A DNA stretch of 45,895 nt from Pseudomonadota bacterium (GCA_021300175.1 JAJTIC010000059.1:1-45895), one strand, 5' to 3'. Counted from the stretch's first letter, positions 9,555-18,956 are shown. Notes: generated by a model from the sequence alone, not told the origin. Numbers and translations are program-made.

Positions 9555-10796
9555 GTGAAATACGAAGTGAAAGTTCCCGCAGTCGGAGAATCTGTGACAG
9601 AAGCCACCATTGGCCAATGGCTCAAAAAGAATGGTGAAGCGGTGAAGAGAAATGAAGTTCTCTTGTTGCTAGAAACAGACAAAGCAAGCGTTGAAGTGAT
9701 CGCTGAGCAAGACGGTGTGCTGACGGTGAGTGTGGAACAAGGTCAAACGGTTCCGATCGGTTCAACAGTGGCCGTGATTGACTCTGAAGGCAAAGCCACG
9801 GCTGCCCCTGCCGCGGCGAAGCCGACAGTTCCAGCAGCAGCGCCTTCAGCACCTTCAATGACCGCCGCAACTGGCGGTAGAGAAATACATGCGGATCTCA
9901 AGAACCATCTCTCCCCTGCGGTTCAAAAAATCGTGACCGAAAAAGGACTGGATCCTGCTTCTGTCTCTGGCACTGGAAAAGACGGTCGCCTCACCAAAGA
10001 AGATGTCATGAAAGCCAGTCCTGCAGTCGCAGCCGCTGCCCCTTTGAGAGCACCAGCTCCTGCTGTGGACATGACCCTTCGAGGCCCCAGTAAACAGGGC
10101 GAACAAAAACGAGTGGCAATGAACAATATTAGAAAGAAAATTGCAGAGCGCTTGGTTTACTCTCAGCAAAGCACTGCCACTCTGACGACATTTAATGAAA
10201 TCGATATGTCTCGTGTGATGGAAATTCGGAATAAATACAAAGATAAATTCAAAGAACGCTACGGAGTTTCTTTGGGATTCATGGGCTTTTTTGTAAAAGC
10301 CACCATCGAAGCTCTCAAAGCTTGGCCTGCAGTGAATGCCTTTATTGATGGCACAGATATGGTTTACAATAACTACTACAACGTCGGCGTGGCTGTGGGC
10401 ACTGAAAAAGGTTTGATTGTCCCTGTGATTCGCGATGCTGACCTCATGAGTGTCGCTCAAGTGGAAATGGCCATTCGCGACTACGCGATCAAAGCTCGCG
10501 ATGGAAAAATTTCGATCGATGACTTGAGTGGCGGAACTTTCACAATTTCCAACGGTGGAGTTTATGGCTCATTGATGTCGACGCCAATCTTGAATCCTCC
10601 ACAATCAGGAATCTTGGGCATGCATAAAATTGAAGAGCGCCCTATGGCCATCAATGGAAAAGTTGAAATTAGACCCATGATGTACGTGGCACTTTCTTAC
10701 GATCACCGAATCATCGATGGAAAAGAAGCCGTGAGCTTTCTTGTGAAAATTAAAGAGGGTATCGAAGATCCAGAAAGATTGCTGATTGAAATCTAA
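9555..10796 (+). CDS. sucB: 2-oxoglutarate dehydrogenase E2 (dihydrolipoyl succinyltransferase)
   Basis: 413 residues with the standard E2 order. One lipoyl domain covers residues 1-77, with the lipoylated Lys43 in [11 protein letters not shown]. An Ala/Pro-rich linker follows. The peripheral subunit-binding domain lies near 115-152 ([19 protein letters not shown]). The C-terminal acyltransferase domain carries His384 and Asp388 in [11 protein letters not shown]. It transfers succinyl groups to CoA. Its position between sucA and lpdA, plus the single lipoyl domain, supports the succinyl rather than acetyl form. GGAGA precedes the GTG at 9555. Confidence 0.96.
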   Translation: MKYEVKVPAVGESVTEATIGQWLKKNGEAVKRNEVLLLLETDKASVEVIAEQDGVLTVSVEQGQTVPIGSTVAVIDSEGKATAAPAAAKPTVPAAAPSAPSMTAATGGREIHADLKNHLSPAVQKIVTEKGLDPASVSGTGKDGRLTKEDVMKASPAVAAAAPLRAPAPAVDMTLRGPSKQGEQKRVAMNNIRKKIAERLVYSQQSTATLTTFNEIDMSRVMEIRNKYKDKFKERYGVSLGFMGFFVKATIEALKAWPAVNAFIDGTDMVYNNYYNVGVAVGTEKGLIVPVIRDADLMSVAQVEMAIRDYAIKARDGKISIDDLSGGTFTISNGGVYGSLMSTPILNPPQSGILGMHKIEERPMAINGKVEIRPMMYVALSYDHRIIDGKEAVSFLVKIKEGIEDPERLLIEI

Positions 10797-10822
10797 GATC
10801 GCCTGACGAGAGAGGATTGAGT

Positions 10823-12217
10823 ATGTTTGATGTTGTATGGATTGGTTCAGGACCCGGAGGATATGTCGGCGCGATTCGCTCAGCTCAGTTGGGTTTAAAA
10901 ACAGCTGTGATTGAAAAGGATAAAACCTTCGGTGGCACCTGTTTGAATGTAGGATGTATCCCCTCGAAAGCATTACTTGAGAGCTCTGAACACTTCCATG
11001 CCGCCCTTCATGATTTTTCAACTCATGGAATTAAAGCGAAAGTGGAACTAGATTTACCCGCGATGCTGGGTCGTAAAGATAAAGTCGTGAAAGAACTCAC
11101 CCAAGGGATCGCTTTCTTATTTAAAAAGAACAAAATTGAATCCTACAAAGGCCTGGGGAGAATTTTGAAACCAGGTTTGGTGGAAGTGACCGCTGAAGAT
11201 GGAACAAAAACGCAGATTGAAGCCAAAGCGATCGTCTGCGCGACGGGTTCAGTTCCCGTAGAACTGCCCTTTTTAAAGTTTGATGAACAAAGAATTGTTT
11301 CTTCCACAGGGGCATTGAGTTTACCTGAAGTTCCAAAAAGATTTTTGGTCGTGGGCGGCGGAGTGATTGGACTAGAAATGGCTTCCGTCTGGTCCCGCCT
11401 GGGCTCCAAAGTTACTGTGATTGAATTTGCAGATCGCTTATGCCCAATGATGAATAAACAAATGATGTCCACTCTTCAAAAAGTGCTCGCAAAAACGGGC
11501 GTTGAGTTCATGTTTCAAACGAAAGTCACTGCTTCCGAAGTGAAGGGTAAAGAAGTGACTTTGACTTATGAAAACATGAAAGACAATTCCACTGCTCAGA
11601 TCACCGGAGACGTTGTCCTTGTTTCGACAGGTCGAAAAGCTTTTTCGACAGGCCTTGGGCTGGAAGAACTTGGCGTGACGAAAGACGCTCGCGGTGTCGT
11701 GCAAGTGGATTCGCACTTTCAAACAAATGTTCCCGGAATCTATGCGATCGGTGATCTCATTCCTGGACCGATGCTGGCTCACAAAGCTGAAGAAGAGGGC
11801 GTGGCTGTTGCGGAAATTTTGGCGGGTCAAGCCGGCCACGTGAACTATCACACGGTACCGAATGTGATTTACACTCACCCTGAAGTCGCTTCTGTGGGGT
11901 ATACCGAAGAGCAAGTGAAAGAGATGGGCATTCCTCATAAGATTGGAACTTTCCCTTTTCTCGCCAATGGTCGAGCAAAAGCTTTGGGAATGACAGATGG
12001 TTTAGTGAAAATCATCGCGGATGAGCGCTCAGATAAAATTATCGGAGGCCACATCGTCGGCCCCAGGGCGTCGGAGCTGCTCGCTGAGATTGTGGTGGCT
12101 ATGGAATTTGGTGGCAGTGCTGAAGATCTTGCACGATCTTTCCACGCCCACCCAACCTTGAACGAAGTGGTCAGGGAAGCTGCCCTGAACGTTGATAAGC
12201 GAGCAAGACAGCTGTAA
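10823..12217 (+). CDS. lpdA: Dihydrolipoyl dehydrogenase (E3)
   Basis: 464 residues from ATG 10823; the open frame extends two codons to a TTG, but AGAGG at 10811-10815 fits the ATG better. FAD-binding GSGPGG is at residues 8-13. The redox-active Cys40 and Cys45 lie in GGTCLNVGCIPSKALL. The NAD-binding VVGGGVIGLE follows near 175. The C-terminal HAHPTLNE contains the active-site His-Glu pair of the opposite subunit. It reoxidises the lipoyl group of SucB and probably also serves other 2-oxoacid complexes or glycine cleavage. It closes the sucA-sucB-lpdA operon, 26 bp after sucB. Confidence 0.96.
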   Translation: MFDVVWIGSGPGGYVGAIRSAQLGLKTAVIEKDKTFGGTCLNVGCIPSKALLESSEHFHAALHDFSTHGIKAKVELDLPAMLGRKDKVVKELTQGIAFLFKKNKIESYKGLGRILKPGLVEVTAEDGTKTQIEAKAIVCATGSVPVELPFLKFDEQRIVSSTGALSLPEVPKRFLVVGGGVIGLEMASVWSRLGSKVTVIEFADRLCPMMNKQMMSTLQKVLAKTGVEFMFQTKVTASEVKGKEVTLTYENMKDNSTAQITGDVVLVSTGRKAFSTGLGLEELGVTKDARGVVQVDSHFQTNVPGIYAIGDLIPGPMLAHKAEEEGVAVAEILAGQAGHVNYHTVPNVIYTHPEVASVGYTEEQVKEMGIPHKIGTFPFLANGRAKALGMTDGLVKIIADERSDKIIGGHIVGPRASELLAEIVVAMEFGGSAEDLARSFHAHPTLNEVVREAALNVDKRARQL

Positions 12218-12241
12218 AATCATAGAGGGAGGCTTCCCTTC

Positions 12242-12931
12242 ATGATGCTAAGATTTACGACAAGTTTTCTCGTCTTTTCTCTGTTGACTTCTTCAGCGAT
12301 GGCGCAATCAGTTCGCGTCGATAAAATACGTGGAAAAAAAGCCATCGTTGACATCATAGAAGGACAAATTGAGCCGGGGATGACACTCACTCCTTCTGGC
12401 TCTTCAAGTGCATTTGATGAGTTTGACGAAGCCTCCGTACGCGCAGCGAGCGGAAAGAGGAATAACTTTGTGGCCGCTAGCGCGGGAATTGCTCAACTCA
12501 CGAATAAGATCACTGGTTCTGGCTCTACTTCAGAAACCGACCTTAGAGCTTCGGTCATGTATGGTTGGAATAAACGAAGTTATGAGTTTGGTCCCATTTT
12601 CAGTTTTTCTTCTAGCAAAGACCAAAACTTTACAGCTTCGACCTTGAGAGCTGGTGGCTTCTACGATTTCAATTTCAAACCTCACACGAATTCTAAAGAT
12701 GTTTTTTTCGGAGCCACCGGGCAAGCCACATTGGGCTCTTACAAGAGCGGAACTAAATCTGGGTCTTTGTTCACATTGCTGGCAGGTGGCGTGATGAAGT
12801 ACTACCCTCTGCATCCTGCAAATTTAGCCATTCGGGTGGATGGAGGATATCAGTACACGAACCGAAGTACGAAACCATCACAGACCCTCACGGGACTTGT
12901 GGCCAACGCTTACTTTGTTTTCTATTACTAA
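12242..12931 (+). CDS. Secreted beta-barrel-like protein, unknown function
   Basis: 229 residues with a signal peptide ending SSAMA near residue 21. The mature part is rich in Gly, Ser and aromatic residues in alternating strands and ends with YFVFYY, in the style of outer-membrane beta-barrels. The first mature residues (VRVDKIRGKKAIVDIIEGQI) look like a small periplasmic strand pair before the barrel. GGGAGG lies nine bases before ATG 12242; the next codon is also ATG. It follows lpdA by 24 bp on the same strand but is functionally unrelated as far as can be seen. Its last four bases overlap the convergent ORF at 12928. No family recognised. Confidence 0.62.
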   Translation: MMLRFTTSFLVFSLLTSSAMAQSVRVDKIRGKKAIVDIIEGQIEPGMTLTPSGSSSAFDEFDEASVRAASGKRNNFVAASAGIAQLTNKITGSGSTSETDLRASVMYGWNKRSYEFGPIFSFSSSKDQNFTASTLRAGGFYDFNFKPHTNSKDVFFGATGQATLGSYKSGTKSGSLFTLLAGGVMKYYPLHPANLAIRVDGGYQYTNRSTKPSQTLTGLVANAYFVFYY

Positions 12932-13365
12932 AGGGCAACGCTACAAACCATTTGAACGAGCTCGATGGCCTCTTCGACTGCAGGCTTTTCGATCAAAGGG
13001 ACTCCTCTCAGTTCACTGACGAGTCTTTGCTCAACTTTGCGACAGTCCTTCTCGCGATACTCTGTGCGAGAGGGAATTCTTGCCAAAGATCTCTCAAGCC
13101 GGTTCAAATAACCCTCATCACTCAAAAATTGCAGTGGAGCTGCCTTCCGCAAAGTTTGGATCTTGAGTCGTGATTGCTCGATGGCATGCAGGCGATCAAA
13201 AGGATGCGTCTTCGTACTGAGATTTAATCGCAGCTCATGCAGTTCTTGATGCACAAGCTGCCGAAGTGATAAACCATGAAAGCTCAGATCACGACTTCCC
13301 ATGAGAACATGGGGGGCGGATAGGACCAAAGTGATCGTCAAACATACTAAATGAACAATCTTCAT
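12928..13365 (-). CDS. Small secreted protein of unknown function
   Basis: 145 residues. It starts with a hydrophobic signal-like segment (MKIVHLVCLTITLVLSAP), followed by a charged, mostly helical region rich in Arg, Glu and Leu. Two Cys residues (in KDCRKVE and VQMVCSVAL) could form a disulfide in the periplasm. No family recognised. The ribosome binding site before ATG 13365 is weak, so the start is uncertain. It converges with the beta-barrel gene, their 3' ends overlapping by four bases, and lies about 70 bp downstream of the cNMP-binding gene on the same strand. Confidence 0.5.
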   Translation of the reverse strand: MKIVHLVCLTITLVLSAPHVLMGSRDLSFHGLSLRQLVHQELHELRLNLSTKTHPFDRLHAIEQSRLKIQTLRKAAPLQFLSDEGYLNRLERSLARIPSRTEYREKDCRKVEQRLVSELRGVPLIEKPAVEEAIELVQMVCSVAL

Positions 13366-13433
13366 GCCCGTATCTATCGTCAGCTTTAGGAAAATCTAAA
13401 GACAAGCCTTCGAACACTAGACCCTTAGGACCA

Positions 13434-14582
13434 CTAGTATTTAGTCAGATCATAGTTCCAACGCTCTAGAGCCAGGTTTTCAAATTCACACCCAAGCATC
13501 AAATTTTGGCTCAAGAGTTTGTAAAAACTTTCACTTTTAATCTCCATCACCAAACACTCTGTCTGACTCTTCACAGTTGCCGTCCTTTTTCCTTGGTTCA
13601 ACAGAAGAGCCATTTCTCCAAAGCAGTCTCCTTGACCCAACGTTCTTATGCTTTTGCCATTCTGGGTGACGACTAGAGTTCCCTGAATAATCAAGTAGCA
13701 AGTCGTTCCAAACTCCCCCTCCGTGCAGATATTTCGATCAGGAGAAAATGTTTTGAGCTCACCAGAAAACAGGAGCGAATCGAAACAGTCTTCAGGCAGT
13801 GAATTGAAGACCTCTGATTTCATGAGTGAATGAACCATCCAAAATCTTTTCTTCAGGGACTCTGCTTTCTCTTTTTGAATCTGGCGGTCGAAAAACTCTG
13901 GCAAATACTTGAACTTGGCAATGACTGAACTCTCACTGGTCAAGACGTCTGCACTTCGAGGTTCGCCCAAAAAGAAACCGCTCTCTCCGAACACACTCCC
14001 TTGAGGAAGACTTGCGATGCGGGTTCGCTTTCCATCAGGAGACTTCTTGTAAACTTGGGCTTCCCCCCGGAGCAGGGCAAAAAGTGCTCGCTGAATATGG
14101 CCTTGATTGCAGATAGCAATCTGTGAGGGTGCCGAAACAACTTTCATATTCTCAAAGAAAACTTTCTGCAGTTCTGGCTCGAGAGCACGAAAGAACGGAA
14201 AATGAGACAGCTCTCCCACTACATTGATTTCGCTAAGATCAGGTTTTGAAAATTGACCTAACAGCTGTGAAAAGAAGCCTCGCTCTTTGACATCTTTTTT
14301 TTTAAAATAGCGGGCGAATTGTATCGTCACCAGGAGTCGCTCCTCGACCAAAAACTCAATGAGTCGCCGAAGCCCTAAAAACGAGATCATCTTTCCTTGC
14401 TGGTAAAAGTGATTCACGATTTGCTCGATGCAAGCGCCTTGGGACATTAACTTCAAGATTTGAATTTGGGAATCGTTCAAATTCATGTGACTTGAACCGG
14501 TTGCTGACTTCATACTCTTTGATAGTTGGATTTCATCAAGATTGAGGTACGGCAACCGGATCGGAATTTTTTCGATAATCAT
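13434..14582 (-). CDS. Protein with two cyclic-nucleotide-binding domains
   Basis: 382 residues. An N-terminal helical, winged-helix-like part (about 1-110) is followed by two cNMP-binding domains. The first has the phosphate-binding cassette FGESGFFLGEPRSADV; the second has FGEMALLLNQGKRTATV. Both keep the Gly-Glu pair and the Arg that contacts the cyclic phosphate, so both could bind ligand. No enzymatic domain is present, so it probably acts as a sensor or adaptor in the cytoplasm. Its ATG overlaps the TGA of the cyclase gene in an ATGA arrangement. Translational coupling suggests it responds to the nucleotide made by that cyclase; this is inferred from context. Confidence 0.8.
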   Translation of the reverse strand: MIIEKIPIRLPYLNLDEIQLSKSMKSATGSSHMNLNDSQIQILKLMSQGACIEQIVNHFYQQGKMISFLGLRRLIEFLVEERLLVTIQFARYFKKKDVKERGFFSQLLGQFSKPDLSEINVVGELSHFPFFRALEPELQKVFFENMKVVSAPSQIAICNQGHIQRALFALLRGEAQVYKKSPDGKRTRIASLPQGSVFGESGFFLGEPRSADVLTSESSVIAKFKYLPEFFDRQIQKEKAESLKKRFWMVHSLMKSEVFNSLPEDCFDSLLFSGELKTFSPDRNICTEGEFGTTCYLIIQGTLVVTQNGKSIRTLGQGDCFGEMALLLNQGKRTATVKSQTECLVMEIKSESFYKLLSQNLMLGCEFENLALERWNYDLTKY

Positions 14583-16561
14583 ACTACCTTCTCATTCAAT
14601 GAAAGACCCGTCGCCGACTCGAAAGCTCTTGCGTGCTTTTTAAGATCTTCGTCGCTTTGATCAAGTGATTCTTTCAAGTAATCTCTCAGGATTAAAAATT
14701 GTGGATTTGATCCAAAGTAAACTGGATCTCTTTCGTAATGGTATTTCATGAGCGCAGAACAGAGATACAGGGCACTAGCTCGAAACAGCCGATCTTCCTG
14801 ATCGAGCATCCACTCAATTTGCTTTGTAATTTTTCTATCCACGGCTGTTTTGCCAATGACAAAAAGTGCATCCGCGAGATACCGATTCGAGACATTTCTA
14901 GCAGCGTTGAAATCAATCTTGATTTCAATTTCAAAAGAAGATCTGGCCATCAGCGCATTCGCTCGAGTCCGAGATGACCTTGAGTTTTCGATCAGTAAAA
15001 GCTGCTCTTTGACGCCGGATTCATAGTCCTCTTTGGTCACGTAAAGAGGGATCAAAGAGAGTATTGAAGAGAGTCTCTTCTCATCGCTCTCAGGTCGGTT
15101 CACCAACTGCAGCACCCAAGTCATCTTATGGCTAAGGTCTCGATTGCTCGTTTGAATGTTAACTTCTCTCAACGATTTTAGAATTCGATCGAACCGTGGC
15201 TCATTCTTCTGGCGAATGCTCTCAATCAGAGCATCGAAAGCTTGCAGCAGATCAAGATCTGCACAAAAGGTCTTAGGATCCACTTCGTCCAAAGCTTGAA
15301 ATCCAGAAATTTCCACAAGTTTTACTTCCTGGACAAAGCCTTTGAGCTGAGTCGAAATCACTTGGAAATCTGCCACCGCATGCTTCACGAGCGAAAAAAA
15401 CTTCTCTTCAAAAATAAGTTGGGAGCGTGTTTTATCTGTCACAAAATTCAAAAGTCTTGCCGAAGTGATCAAGGGAACCCCGGTAAATGCATATCCCTGA
15501 TCAAGTTTCACAAAGTTAAGTGTTCCTGCTGCAATCGAGGCCTTGACTGTAAAGTCCTTCACCGCAAGCATCTCGATCTGCTTAAAGATATCCCGAACGC
15601 AAAAGACAGCGTTTTTAAAAGTCTCATCGAAATTTGTTTTTACTTTGAAAAAGAAGATGATTTCATCACCCACGTACTCATAGATCAGCCCTGAATGCCT
15701 TTCGATAATTTCACGAGCTCCGGCAAAGTACTGATTAATTGTTTCAACCATCTTAGCAATGTCAGTTGCTAGAAACTTCTGAGTGTACTGATTGAGATCA
15801 ACTCTTACCAGCACCACTTCAAAAGCCTGAGGTATTGGGGTTCCTTTTCGAAGTTCCGTAGTTATTGCAGAACCCAAAGAGTTTGAAAAAACTTGCGACT
15901 CCCAAGCGAGTTCTTTCGTAAGATTGGAAAAAGATTGTGTCGCTGAAGATAGAATCTGTGCTTCAATAGACTGGGTGTTGATTGACTTCACTGATTGAAC
16001 ATCACCCTTCGCTAAGGCCCTCGTTAACTTGATGAGATCTCTTAAAACGAAATAGATCAAACTTCCAGAAACAGCCGTCACCAGAAAAATATCAAATACA
16101 ATTTTCCAGAAGTAGTACTTCAAATAAGTGTAGAGAAAGAATGTGATCCGATGATCCATTCCGATCAGTAAAGTAGCTTCTCGAACTTTAATCTTTCTAT
16201 AAGTAGAAGAACCTCGATCCACGACGCCATCGGTGATGGTAAGATTTGTCCCAGGAAATATCTCCGATCCCGGGCGTGCAATGACTACAGGATCCTCAGC
16301 GGGAACTTCGAGGATTGCAAAGTCCACTTGAAACAACTCGACGGCCCGAGCCAGATTTTGCTTCAACACATTGTAGTGTTGATTGATCATAAAATTCATA
16401 CTGAGATCTGTTTGATAGTTAATACGATCAATGCGCTTGGATCGCTCTTGTTGATAAAGCTCCTGGAGACTCGCCACAAATGATGTGACAGCAATGAGTG
16501 AATACCCCAGCCAAAACAAGAGAATAAACACCACTAAAAATGATTTCTTACGAGTCAACAT
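14579..16561 (-). CDS. Membrane-anchored class III adenylate/guanylate cyclase-like protein
   Basis: 660 residues from ATG 16561 (GAGGGG four bases upstream; a TTG four codons earlier is less likely). A transmembrane helix at about 6-28 and another near 155-175 bracket a periplasmic sensor region, followed by a HAMP-like linker and a class III cyclase domain near 245-400. Metal-binding Asp255 (RVDLNQY) and Asp299 (VGDEI) are present. Where adenylate cyclases have Lys it has Glu295, as guanylate cyclases do. The Asp/Cys position is Val362 and the transition-state Asn is Ile365, while Arg369 is kept (TGVPLITSARL). Activity and product are therefore uncertain. A helical C-terminal third has no recognised domain. 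It is coupled to the cNMP-binding gene. Confidence 0.82.
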   Translation of the reverse strand: MLTRKKSFLVVFILLFWLGYSLIAVTSFVASLQELYQQERSKRIDRINYQTDLSMNFMINQHYNVLKQNLARAVELFQVDFAILEVPAEDPVVIARPGSEIFPGTNLTITDGVVDRGSSTYRKIKVREATLLIGMDHRITFFLYTYLKYYFWKIVFDIFLVTAVSGSLIYFVLRDLIKLTRALAKGDVQSVKSINTQSIEAQILSSATQSFSNLTKELAWESQVFSNSLGSAITTELRKGTPIPQAFEVVLVRVDLNQYTQKFLATDIAKMVETINQYFAGAREIIERHSGLIYEYVGDEIIFFFKVKTNFDETFKNAVFCVRDIFKQIEMLAVKDFTVKASIAAGTLNFVKLDQGYAFTGVPLITSARLLNFVTDKTRSQLIFEEKFFSLVKHAVADFQVISTQLKGFVQEVKLVEISGFQALDEVDPKTFCADLDLLQAFDALIESIRQKNEPRFDRILKSLREVNIQTSNRDLSHKMTWVLQLVNRPESDEKRLSSILSLIPLYVTKEDYESGVKEQLLLIENSRSSRTRANALMARSSFEIEIKIDFNAARNVSNRYLADALFVIGKTAVDRKITKQIEWMLDQEDRLFRASALYLCSALMKYHYERDPVYFGSNPQFLILRDYLKESLDQSDEDLKKHARAFESATGLSLNEKVV

Positions 16562-16588
16562 GCAGCCCCTCAATCCTACTCCCTTTTT

Positions 16589-16676
16589 GGGGTATCGGTC
16601 ACACAGATCAGGCAGACCCCGCTAATGATCCATAGACTGAACTTTTTGAGCTCATATTCTGGGGGTATCGGTCACA
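16589..16676 (+). repeat. Left-edge pair of 14-mer GGGGTATCGGTCAC (direct repeats)
   Basis: GGGGTATCGGTCAC occurs at 16589-16602 and again at 16662-16675, 73 bp apart in the same orientation. The same 14-mer occurs twice in the opposite orientation at 23300-23407. The four copies therefore frame the block of unusual secreted proteins and repeated elements as inverted pairs. They lie just upstream of the cyclase gene. They could be ends of a mobile or recombining unit, or protein-binding sites; their function is unknown. Confidence 0.7.
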
Positions 16677-16715
16677 ACTTGAGAGGGAGTTTTTAGATAT
16701 TTGCTTTTGAAGAAG

Positions 16716-17011
16716 CTGGACTAAAATCTGCATTCGATTCGCTCTGCCCTCAGGCAGAGCTTAAAAAACGAAGACCTCCCACATTTTCATGAAAGGAGGT
16801 CCGTATGTCGTACATCAACCAGCAATTGATGTATCGGTCGTGCTCGGCCAAACTTGAGAAGATTTTGAGGCTGATTTTTACTCGGCCTCAAAATCTTGAA
16901 GAAAATATTGGATCTGTTTAATTAACTCGTTTCCTGACAAGGCGATTTCAGATCCAACGTGTTCATCACTGGGAGCTGTCTCGTTTTTTGTGACCGCTCT
17001 GCCTTGGGGGC
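16716..17011 (+). repeat. Structured repeat element, copy A
   Basis: First of three related elements of about 295 nt (others at 20198 and 21475). It opens with CTGGACTAAAATCTGCA; the TAAAAT is a possible -10 box. 16746-16759 is complementary to 16997-17011 (one G-U and one bulge), and AAAAAACGA pairs with TCGTTTTTT further in, so the ends can close on each other. Inside are a hairpin that hides the ribosome binding site (16773-16779 with 16795-16801), a stem TACATCAA/TTGATGTA, a 13-bp stem AAGATTTTGAGGC/GCCTCAAAATCTT and a stem GGATCTG/CAGATCC. The loops differ from the other copies while the stems are kept, which points to selection on RNA structure. Confidence 0.75.
16805..16921 (+). pseudogene. 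Frameshifted small amphipathic peptide ORF, copy A
   Basis: ATG 16805 follows a perfect AAAGGAGG with six bases between. The 38-codon frame starts MSYINQQLMYRSCSAKLEKI, matching the other two copies, but one extra base near 16872-16888 shifts the frame. The end becomes LIFTRPQNLEENIGSV in place of the amphipathic tail. In the neighbouring frame the original tail LKILKKILDLFN is still intact and ends at TAA 16925. This suggests recent inactivation of a peptide that the other copies still encode. Confidence 0.65.
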
Positions 17012-17054
17012 ATTACCTTCACGAATTCTTTGTCGGCATCTTAATCAAAATACT

Positions 17055-18956
17055 TTAGTTGTTTGCAGGCACAATCTGGGAGCCAGTGTCTTTAAGAATC
17101 ACTCGGCCCGCCGCTGCTCCATAGATATTCCCACGGGAGTCAAAAATCGTGATCGAGTTTCTTCTGAGGATCTGAATCAGCTGCTGACTTCGTCTTTTAT
17201 CTTTTAAGATGCTTTGAATCGTTGCATAGTCCTTCTCAGCAATCAGGTCAGCGACTTCTGTATAAGGTGCCCGGGCGAGAGTTCGAATCACATCATCTGA
17301 CGCGGCAACATTCCCAGCGCTCCGCATAGGATCACTGCCCGCTCCTGAAATTGTAGGATCATTAGCAGTCGCCCCGCCCCCCACACTTGCAATACCTCTT
17401 CGACCACCACTTCCTGTGCGACCAACTTTGCCGCTAGCTGCTGAAGAACTACTTGCGATTCCATTCTTTTTATTATTTTTTGAGGTTGCTTGTGCCGCCA
17501 ACTGTTCGGCCGTGGGCACATGAGCTGCTCCATCTTCTAAACTCACAGAACCGCTCACCGCTCGACCAGAGCTCGGAGTAATCACCGTCACCCGACCCGC
17601 AGTCTTTGCAGTACTACTGACAGTTCCTACGACATTTCTTGAGGCAGGTGCTGAGTTGTTTGCAAGAGTCCCTCCGCGAACCGAAGCAAGTGCAGGCGCA
17701 ATCAATTGATCTTTCACCAAGCTCACGATCGCCCGCCCAAAATTCGGCGAGCCTGGGTTGGGCACATCACTCGCCTGAATCTCCGTCGGAAAATTCACTG
17801 GCCTTGTCGCATCGTACGTATCGCTCGCACTCGGCGCCGCTGCAGAGACTTTAGCTGGCGCGGGGGGATTTGCGGAAGGCGAAGCGCCTTCGTTCTTTGC
17901 CCCTCCCACAAGAGGACTAACAAAAGTAGTTTCAATACCTTCTTTTCCTATATCAGAAAATTCTGACGAACGATTATCGGGAGGCGTTTTAGCTAGAACA
18001 CCCAAACTTACTGTTTCACCTTTTTGGTCAGCGGCCTCTTTCTCTGTTAGCACCCTGTTTAGTCGCTCGTCTTGTTGATTTTGCTTCTCAATACAGTTTT
18101 CTATAGAACTCAAACTTACCTTTTCATCCCTCATTCCGCTGGCTCTTAGCATTTCCTTGAGCAGGATTGATTTCACGACAGATTTTCGCACAGCCTTCTT
18201 GGTGGTCACGTATTTGTTGAGTTCAGAAGGGTTAATCCTAACTTGAGGGACTTGCCCCGATACTGCAGGAGTGAACGCTCCGAGCTTTTCATCTTCATTG
18301 AGATTACAAGATATTCGTCCAATAGAAAAATCAGTACCCCCATTGGGCCGGAAGAGGAATGGTAGATAGTCGACAAATGAGCTTATAATTTGATCTCCTC
18401 CGGGCCCTTGGGCAATACACTGCTTCAATGCGGAGAACCTATTCCCGCTTGGAGAGGTCTCCAGAAAATACTTCAGTCCGTCCGCTATATCTCTATTAAG
18501 ATTCTCAGGATTCCTACATGAATTATCAATAATTGATTCTGTTCGTGCTTCCAACCCCTCAGAATATGCTTTCATTGCTTCTCGAAATCCACTTGTGCTG
18601 ATACCAGAGATGCCTGGATGATACTCTTCAAACTTGGTCTTGATGCAAGAATCATTGACGCTTGCATAAAAAATAGTCCTATTTGTGGAGTAACTCTTAA
18701 CCAGTTTAAATTTTTCACCCACTCTTTTGTAGGTAGCCTCAATATAGTTCTTTTTGTCAGGAAAACTTGCTTTGTATTGGATCTTTTCAATTATTTGAAA
18801 TTCATTGATGGTAACACCGATGATAATGTTATCTTCGATAATTCTATAGAATTCGGTTCTGCCATCATTGTCCAAGTCATGACGAGTCTCTACAATTGCA
18901 TTTGCAAGATGAGAAAACACCAAACAGAAGATCAAGAGAATTCGAGATTGCTTCAC
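17055..18956 (-). CDS. Large secreted protein with Ala/Ser/Gly-rich region
   Basis: 633 residues; no family recognised. A signal peptide ends HLANA at residue 20. The mature protein starts with HDLDNDGRTEFYRI, a calcium-loop-like DxDxDG motif that also resembles FG-GAP/VCBS entries. Residues up to about 330 look globular, with several Cys. A long low-complexity section rich in Ala, Ser, Gly, Pro and Thr (about 350-560) follows, then a compact C-terminal part (APYTEVADLIAEKDYATIQS). It is probably periplasmic or surface-exposed. It lies 73 bp downstream of the papain-like protease on the same strand, so the two may be co-expressed, and the protease might act on it or with it; that is speculation. 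It sits inside the island. Confidence 0.6.
   Translation of the reverse strand: MKQSRILLIFCLVFSHLANAIVETRHDLDNDGRTEFYRIIEDNIIIGVTINEFQIIEKIQYKASFPDKKNYIEATYKRVGEKFKLVKSYSTNRTIFYASVNDSCIKTKFEEYHPGISGISTSGFREAMKAYSEGLEARTESIIDNSCRNPENLNRDIADGLKYFLETSPSGNRFSALKQCIAQGPGGDQIISSFVDYLPFLFRPNGGTDFSIGRISCNLNEDEKLGAFTPAVSGQVPQVRINPSELNKYVTTKKAVRKSVVKSILLKEMLRASGMRDEKVSLSSIENCIEKQNQQDERLNRVLTEKEAADQKGETVSLGVLAKTPPDNRSSEFSDIGKEGIETTFVSPLVGGAKNEGASPSANPPAPAKVSAAAPSASDTYDATRPVNFPTEIQASDVPNPGSPNFGRAIVSLVKDQLIAPALASVRGGTLANNSAPASRNVVGTVSSTAKTAGRVTVITPSSGRAVSGSVSLEDGAAHVPTAEQLAAQATSKNNKKNGIASSSSAASGKVGRTGSGGRRGIASVGGGATANDPTISGAGSDPMRSAGNVAASDDVIRTLARAPYTEVADLIAEKDYATIQSILKDKRRSQQLIQILRRNSITIFDSRGNIYGAAAGRVILKDTGSQIVPANN

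Noticed and set aside
9855-10460. 201-codon minus-strand frame opposite sucB
   Set aside because: Fully overlaps the catalytic and linker region of sucB; no ribosome binding site or recognisable motif.
16791-16859. A 22-codon frame (MKGGPYVV...) overlapping the peptide ORF in another frame, open in all three elements
   Set aside because: Its ATG lies before the Shine-Dalgarno sequence and has no site of its own; the codons of the longer ORF explain the conservation better.
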